Source: Kiritimatiellia bacterium (GTDB lineage: Bacteria > Verrucomicrobiota > Kiritimatiellia > RFP12 > UBA1067). From it: a DNA stretch of 52,428 nt. The DNA lies in assembly GCA_017450695.1 (NCBI GenBank), contig JAFSTA010000152.1, positions 1 through 52,428 on the forward strand, written 5' to 3'. Both the position numbers and the translations under genes were made by a program. Of the stretch, positions 49,936-52,428 are shown in pieces (position 1 is the first letter of the stretch; each line of letters starts with the position of its first letter). Under the pieces are notes generated by a model. It was not told the DNA's origin and ran no database searches. It saw only the letters and a list, made by a program, of their open reading frames with translations.

Positions 49936-51816
49936 ATGATGAAGAAACTACTCGTCTCGGTAGTCGTGTTCGCATTTTTCAACGCTTGCGCGCTGGACGC
50001 TGCCCGCATCGACAAAATTGCTACCTGGCTTCCGGAGAAACCTGCCGCCACTGGTGTACGTATCGGTGATCGCGCCGCATGGGACCGGCTCGCCGCGTTG
50101 CCATCTGCCGCCGTACATATCAAGGACGCGGAGAAGGCACTAGCAGAGCCGATTCCTGACGTACCGGATGAACTCTATCTTGAATTTTCGCGTAACGGAA
50201 ACCGTACAAATTACCAGAAACCTTACTTTATGCGTGTCGAAACTCTCTCCAACCTGTTGCTCGGCGAGTGTCTGGAGAACAAGGGGCGATTCCTGCCGGG
50301 AATCATCGCGCGTGTAAAGGCTATCGCAGCCGAACGCAGCTGGACGATACCCGCGCACGACGGCGGGCTCACGTGTTTCAACGGTACGCCGCACATCGAT
50401 CTCGGCAGCAGCCGCCGCACCATCACGTTCGCGTTCGTTTACGATTGGCTGCGCGACGTACTGCCGCAGGACGTGAAGGACCTCATCATGACCGAATGCG
50501 ACCGGCGCACCTTCCAGCCGTACCTCGCCACCTGCCGCAAGAAGCTAGATCGAATGTCGCCTGTCGCACGCCGCCATCGATGGTACGAGGGTAGAAACAA
50601 CTGGAACTCGGTCTGCAACTCCTGCGTCGTGCGTGCGGCGCTGGCGATGATCGACGACCGCCGTCTGCGTGCCGAGTTCGTCGCGTCTGCCGAACACACC
50701 GTGCCGTTCGCCATGAAGGGCTACACCGATGACGGGTACTGTTCCGAGGGTATGGGTTACTGGAACTACGGTTACGGACACCACCTCTCGCTCGGTCTCG
50801 CCGTGCGTGCGGCTACGGGCGGAAAAGTCAACCTCTTTTCCGCCCCCAAGAACCGTGCCGTCATGCTCTATCCCTACGGCTACCAGCTGACAGACTGGAA
50901 GTCGCCGCACTTCGCAGACGGTGGCGGCAACCCGAACGCGCCCCTGCTCGCCCTCCAGCGTCAGGTTTTTCCGGACATCGTCTGCCGCCGCGCGGCCACG
51001 CAGGATCTTCTCGCGGGCGGCCTGACTGTGATCAGTCTGCGCGCGTTCGGGCAGGACCCCGGTCCCGAGTACACCGGCGGATTCGACACGTTACCGATCC
51101 GTACTTGGTTTCCGGACGCGCAGGTGCTCATCTCGCGTGTTATCCAGCCCCGACATAAAGGCGCGTTGCGCCTCAGCATCGCCATCAAGGGCGGACACAA
51201 CGCCGAACTGCACAACCACAATGATGTCGGCTCCTACGCGATCATGCTCGATGGCGCGGACATGGGCGGCGATCCCGGCGGCGAGGTGTACACGCGCCGA
51301 ACCTTCTCGAAGGATCGTTACGTCTCGAAGGTGCTCAACTCATACGGACATCCCGTACCCGTGGTGGGCGGCCAGCTCCAGAAGGGCGGGCGAGCTGCAG
51401 CCGCCAAGGTACTGCGCACCGCGTTTTCGGACGAGAAAGACGTCATCGAACTCGACTGTACGGCGGCCTACGACGTGCCGGCGTTGAAGTCGCTCGTGCG
51501 CACGATGATCTTCGACCGCGTGAACTATGCCGTCACGATCACGGACCGCGCCGCATTCTCAGAGCTGACGGCGTTTGAGGTGCCGGTGATCACGTACCGA
51601 ACATGGGAGGCGAATGACAACTTCTCTGAATTCACATTCCACAAATCGCCGACAACCCACCGCTGCCTGAAAATGGCCGTGCAGCCCTCCGCGCCCCTCG
51701 CGTTCAAGGACGAAAAGATCGAGAACCCCGGCAAGGCCGACGTGACACGCCTCGCCTTTGCCTTCGAGCAGCCAGTCACCAACGCCACCTTCACCCTCGT
51801 GTACAGTACACACTAA
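49936..51816 (+). CDS. secreted heparinase II/III-like protein
   Basis: The 626-residue protein has a signal peptide (MMKKLLVSVVVFAFFNACAL, about 20-22 residues). An alpha/alpha-barrel domain follows (about 60-330; NNWNSVCNSCVVRAALAM, YTDDGYCSEGMGYWNYGYGH). The beta-sandwich heparinase II/III domain (about 390-620) carries the conserved LHNHNDVGSYAIMLDG block with likely catalytic or metal-binding His/Asn. Such enzymes cleave acidic polysaccharides (heparin/heparan or alginate-like uronans) by beta-elimination. Two ATGs in a row are possible; GAGG sits six bases before the first. It stands alone between repeat gaps. The fold call is firm, the substrate is not. An acidic-glycan role would fit the uronate theme of the window. 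Confidence 0.86.
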   Translation: MMKKLLVSVVVFAFFNACALDAARIDKIATWLPEKPAATGVRIGDRAAWDRLAALPSAAVHIKDAEKALAEPIPDVPDELYLEFSRNGNRTNYQKPYFMRVETLSNLLLGECLENKGRFLPGIIARVKAIAAERSWTIPAHDGGLTCFNGTPHIDLGSSRRTITFAFVYDWLRDVLPQDVKDLIMTECDRRTFQPYLATCRKKLDRMSPVARRHRWYEGRNNWNSVCNSCVVRAALAMIDDRRLRAEFVASAEHTVPFAMKGYTDDGYCSEGMGYWNYGYGHHLSLGLAVRAATGGKVNLFSAPKNRAVMLYPYGYQLTDWKSPHFADGGGNPNAPLLALQRQVFPDIVCRRAATQDLLAGGLTVISLRAFGQDPGPEYTGGFDTLPIRTWFPDAQVLISRVIQPRHKGALRLSIAIKGGHNAELHNHNDVGSYAIMLDGADMGGDPGGEVYTRRTFSKDRYVSKVLNSYGHPVPVVGGQLQKGGRAAAAKVLRTAFSDEKDVIELDCTAAYDVPALKSLVRTMIFDRVNYAVTITDRAAFSELTAFEVPVITYRTWEANDNFSEFTFHKSPTTHRCLKMAVQPSAPLAFKDEKIENPGKADVTRLAFAFEQPVTNATFTLVYSTH

Positions 51817-51894
51817 CAAAATGCTTACCCCTCCCTATCTCTGCGTACTCTGCCCACAGTTATTTTTCGACACCGTCCAGCCCGCTTTCGCCGC

Positions 51895-51924
51895 TTGCGT
51901 GGCGATGAGAATTTTTGGTAGAAT
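51895..51924 (+). promoter_or_regulatory. putative promoter of the broken AAA-ATPase gene
   Basis: TTGCGT (51895-51900), an 18-base spacer and TAGAAT (51919-51924), with TGG before the -10 box. Its good match suggests that the gene was once expressed. Confidence 0.5.
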
Positions 51925-51979
51925 TGCCGCGTATTCGCCAATGGCGTAATGTGCGCATAGGTGGCGGGAGACAACGGTC

Positions 51980-52428
51980 ATGGAAAAGGTAGCGACAGAC
52001 ATTTACACGTTCTCGCAACTGCGGAATGAAGGGTTCACGTATGTCGATAAGACGGACTCCCTTTTCGCGATGGCGTCTGGCGAGATTGGAAAGCAGTTCT
52101 TCATTGCCCGTCCTCGTCGCTTTGGAAAGTCACTGGCCATCTCGTCGGGCAGGATCCCGGCAAGTCCTCCGGCTTCGCGGCCAAGGCTGGCGAGGCCCTC
52201 TGCGCGCACGACGTGCCTGCATTCCTGAAGGCGCTCAGGGCGTTCTTCACGGACATCCCGTACGACCTGACCGACCGGCAGAACGAGCAGATGTGGCAGA
52301 CGATCTGCTACGTCGTGCTGCGCTCCATCGGCGTCAACGTGAACGGCGAGGTGAGGACGCACGACGGCCGCATGGACATGGTGGTGGACCTCCCCGGCGA
52401 CATCTACATCATCGAGTTCAAGCTCGAC
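51980..52428 (+). pseudogene. AAA-ATPase-like/PD-(D/E)XK nuclease (DUF1703) gene with internal deletion and frameshift; truncated by the window
   Basis: The first 54 codons encode the start of an AAA_ATPase-like protein: FSQLRNEGFTYVDKTDSLF and the Walker A-like FIARPRRFGKSLAIS. The frame then runs into unrelated codons and stops at about 52226. In another frame, from about 52150 to the window edge, the DNA encodes the C-terminal part of the same family: FLKALRAFFTDIPYDLTDRQ, then DGRMDMVVDLPGDIYIIEFK, the PD-(D/E)XK nuclease core. Complete members have about 500-550 residues, so roughly 300 are missing between the two parts. The simplest reading is an internal deletion with frameshift. The family is often multi-copy in gut bacteria; recombination between copies or assembly collapse could explain it. 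Confidence 0.8.

Overview
The window looks like a chromosomal segment of a Gram-negative member of the PVC superphylum, most like the Kiritimatiellota/Lentisphaerota lineage. That placement is an inference from gene content: tandem DUF1080 proteins, a DUF4838 protein, an HzsA-related haem protein, a giant strand-repeat surface protein, a kinase-FGE fusion, and intergenic DNA full of short repeats such as CCACGGAATACACGG. No rRNA, tRNA, transposase, integrase or CRISPR array was seen. Most genes have good Shine-Dalgarno sites, and several have sigma70-type promoters with a GG just before the -10 box.

Layout. 605-4713 (minus): a TRAP transporter operon dctPQM with rsmB coupled to its end. 5412-14194 (minus): three probable carbohydrate-catabolic units, namely a mannonate-oxidoreductase-like SDR with a tandem DUF1080 protein, a secreted GH42-like hydrolase, and an HzsA-related cytochrome-like protein with a Tat-exported TIM-barrel protein. 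14523-16930 (plus): an L,D-transpeptidase and a secreted unknown protein split by an in-frame amber codon. 17001-18008 (minus): an O-methyltransferase. 18934-20709 (plus): umuD and umuC. 21245-23152 (minus): a serine/threonine kinase fused to an FGE-sulfatase domain whose C-terminus has the codon pattern of a diversity-generating-retroelement variable region. 23507-26236 (plus): rpoD and a membrane-anchored RRM protein. 26730-30692 (plus): a second tandem DUF1080 protein, then an overlapping phosphodiesterase pair. 30960-33419 (minus): a DUF4838 protein. 34524-41129 (minus): a 2201-residue surface protein. 42044-44120 (minus): a two-component system. 45313-49610 (plus): galE, a family-4-like uracil-DNA glycosylase, a UPF0210 protein, ruvA and thioredoxin. 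49936-51816 (plus): a heparinase II/III-like protein. 51980-end: a broken AAA-ATPase/nuclease gene.

Functional picture. The secreted and periplasmic proteins (DUF1080, GH42-like, DUF4838, heparinase-like, HzsA-related) fit a bacterium that degrades complex host or plant glycans. The TRAP system and the mannonate-oxidoreductase-like enzyme suggest uptake and oxidation of acidic sugars; this is inference from context. umuDC, UDG and ruvA give a DNA damage theme.

The most unusual signals are the candidate hypervariable region in the kinase-FGE gene, the mosaic intergenic repeats (one copy apparently absorbed into a coding sequence), the palindromes upstream of umuD, the amber-split gene, a probable leaderless L,D-transpeptidase mRNA, and a duplicated module of about 180 residues in the giant protein.
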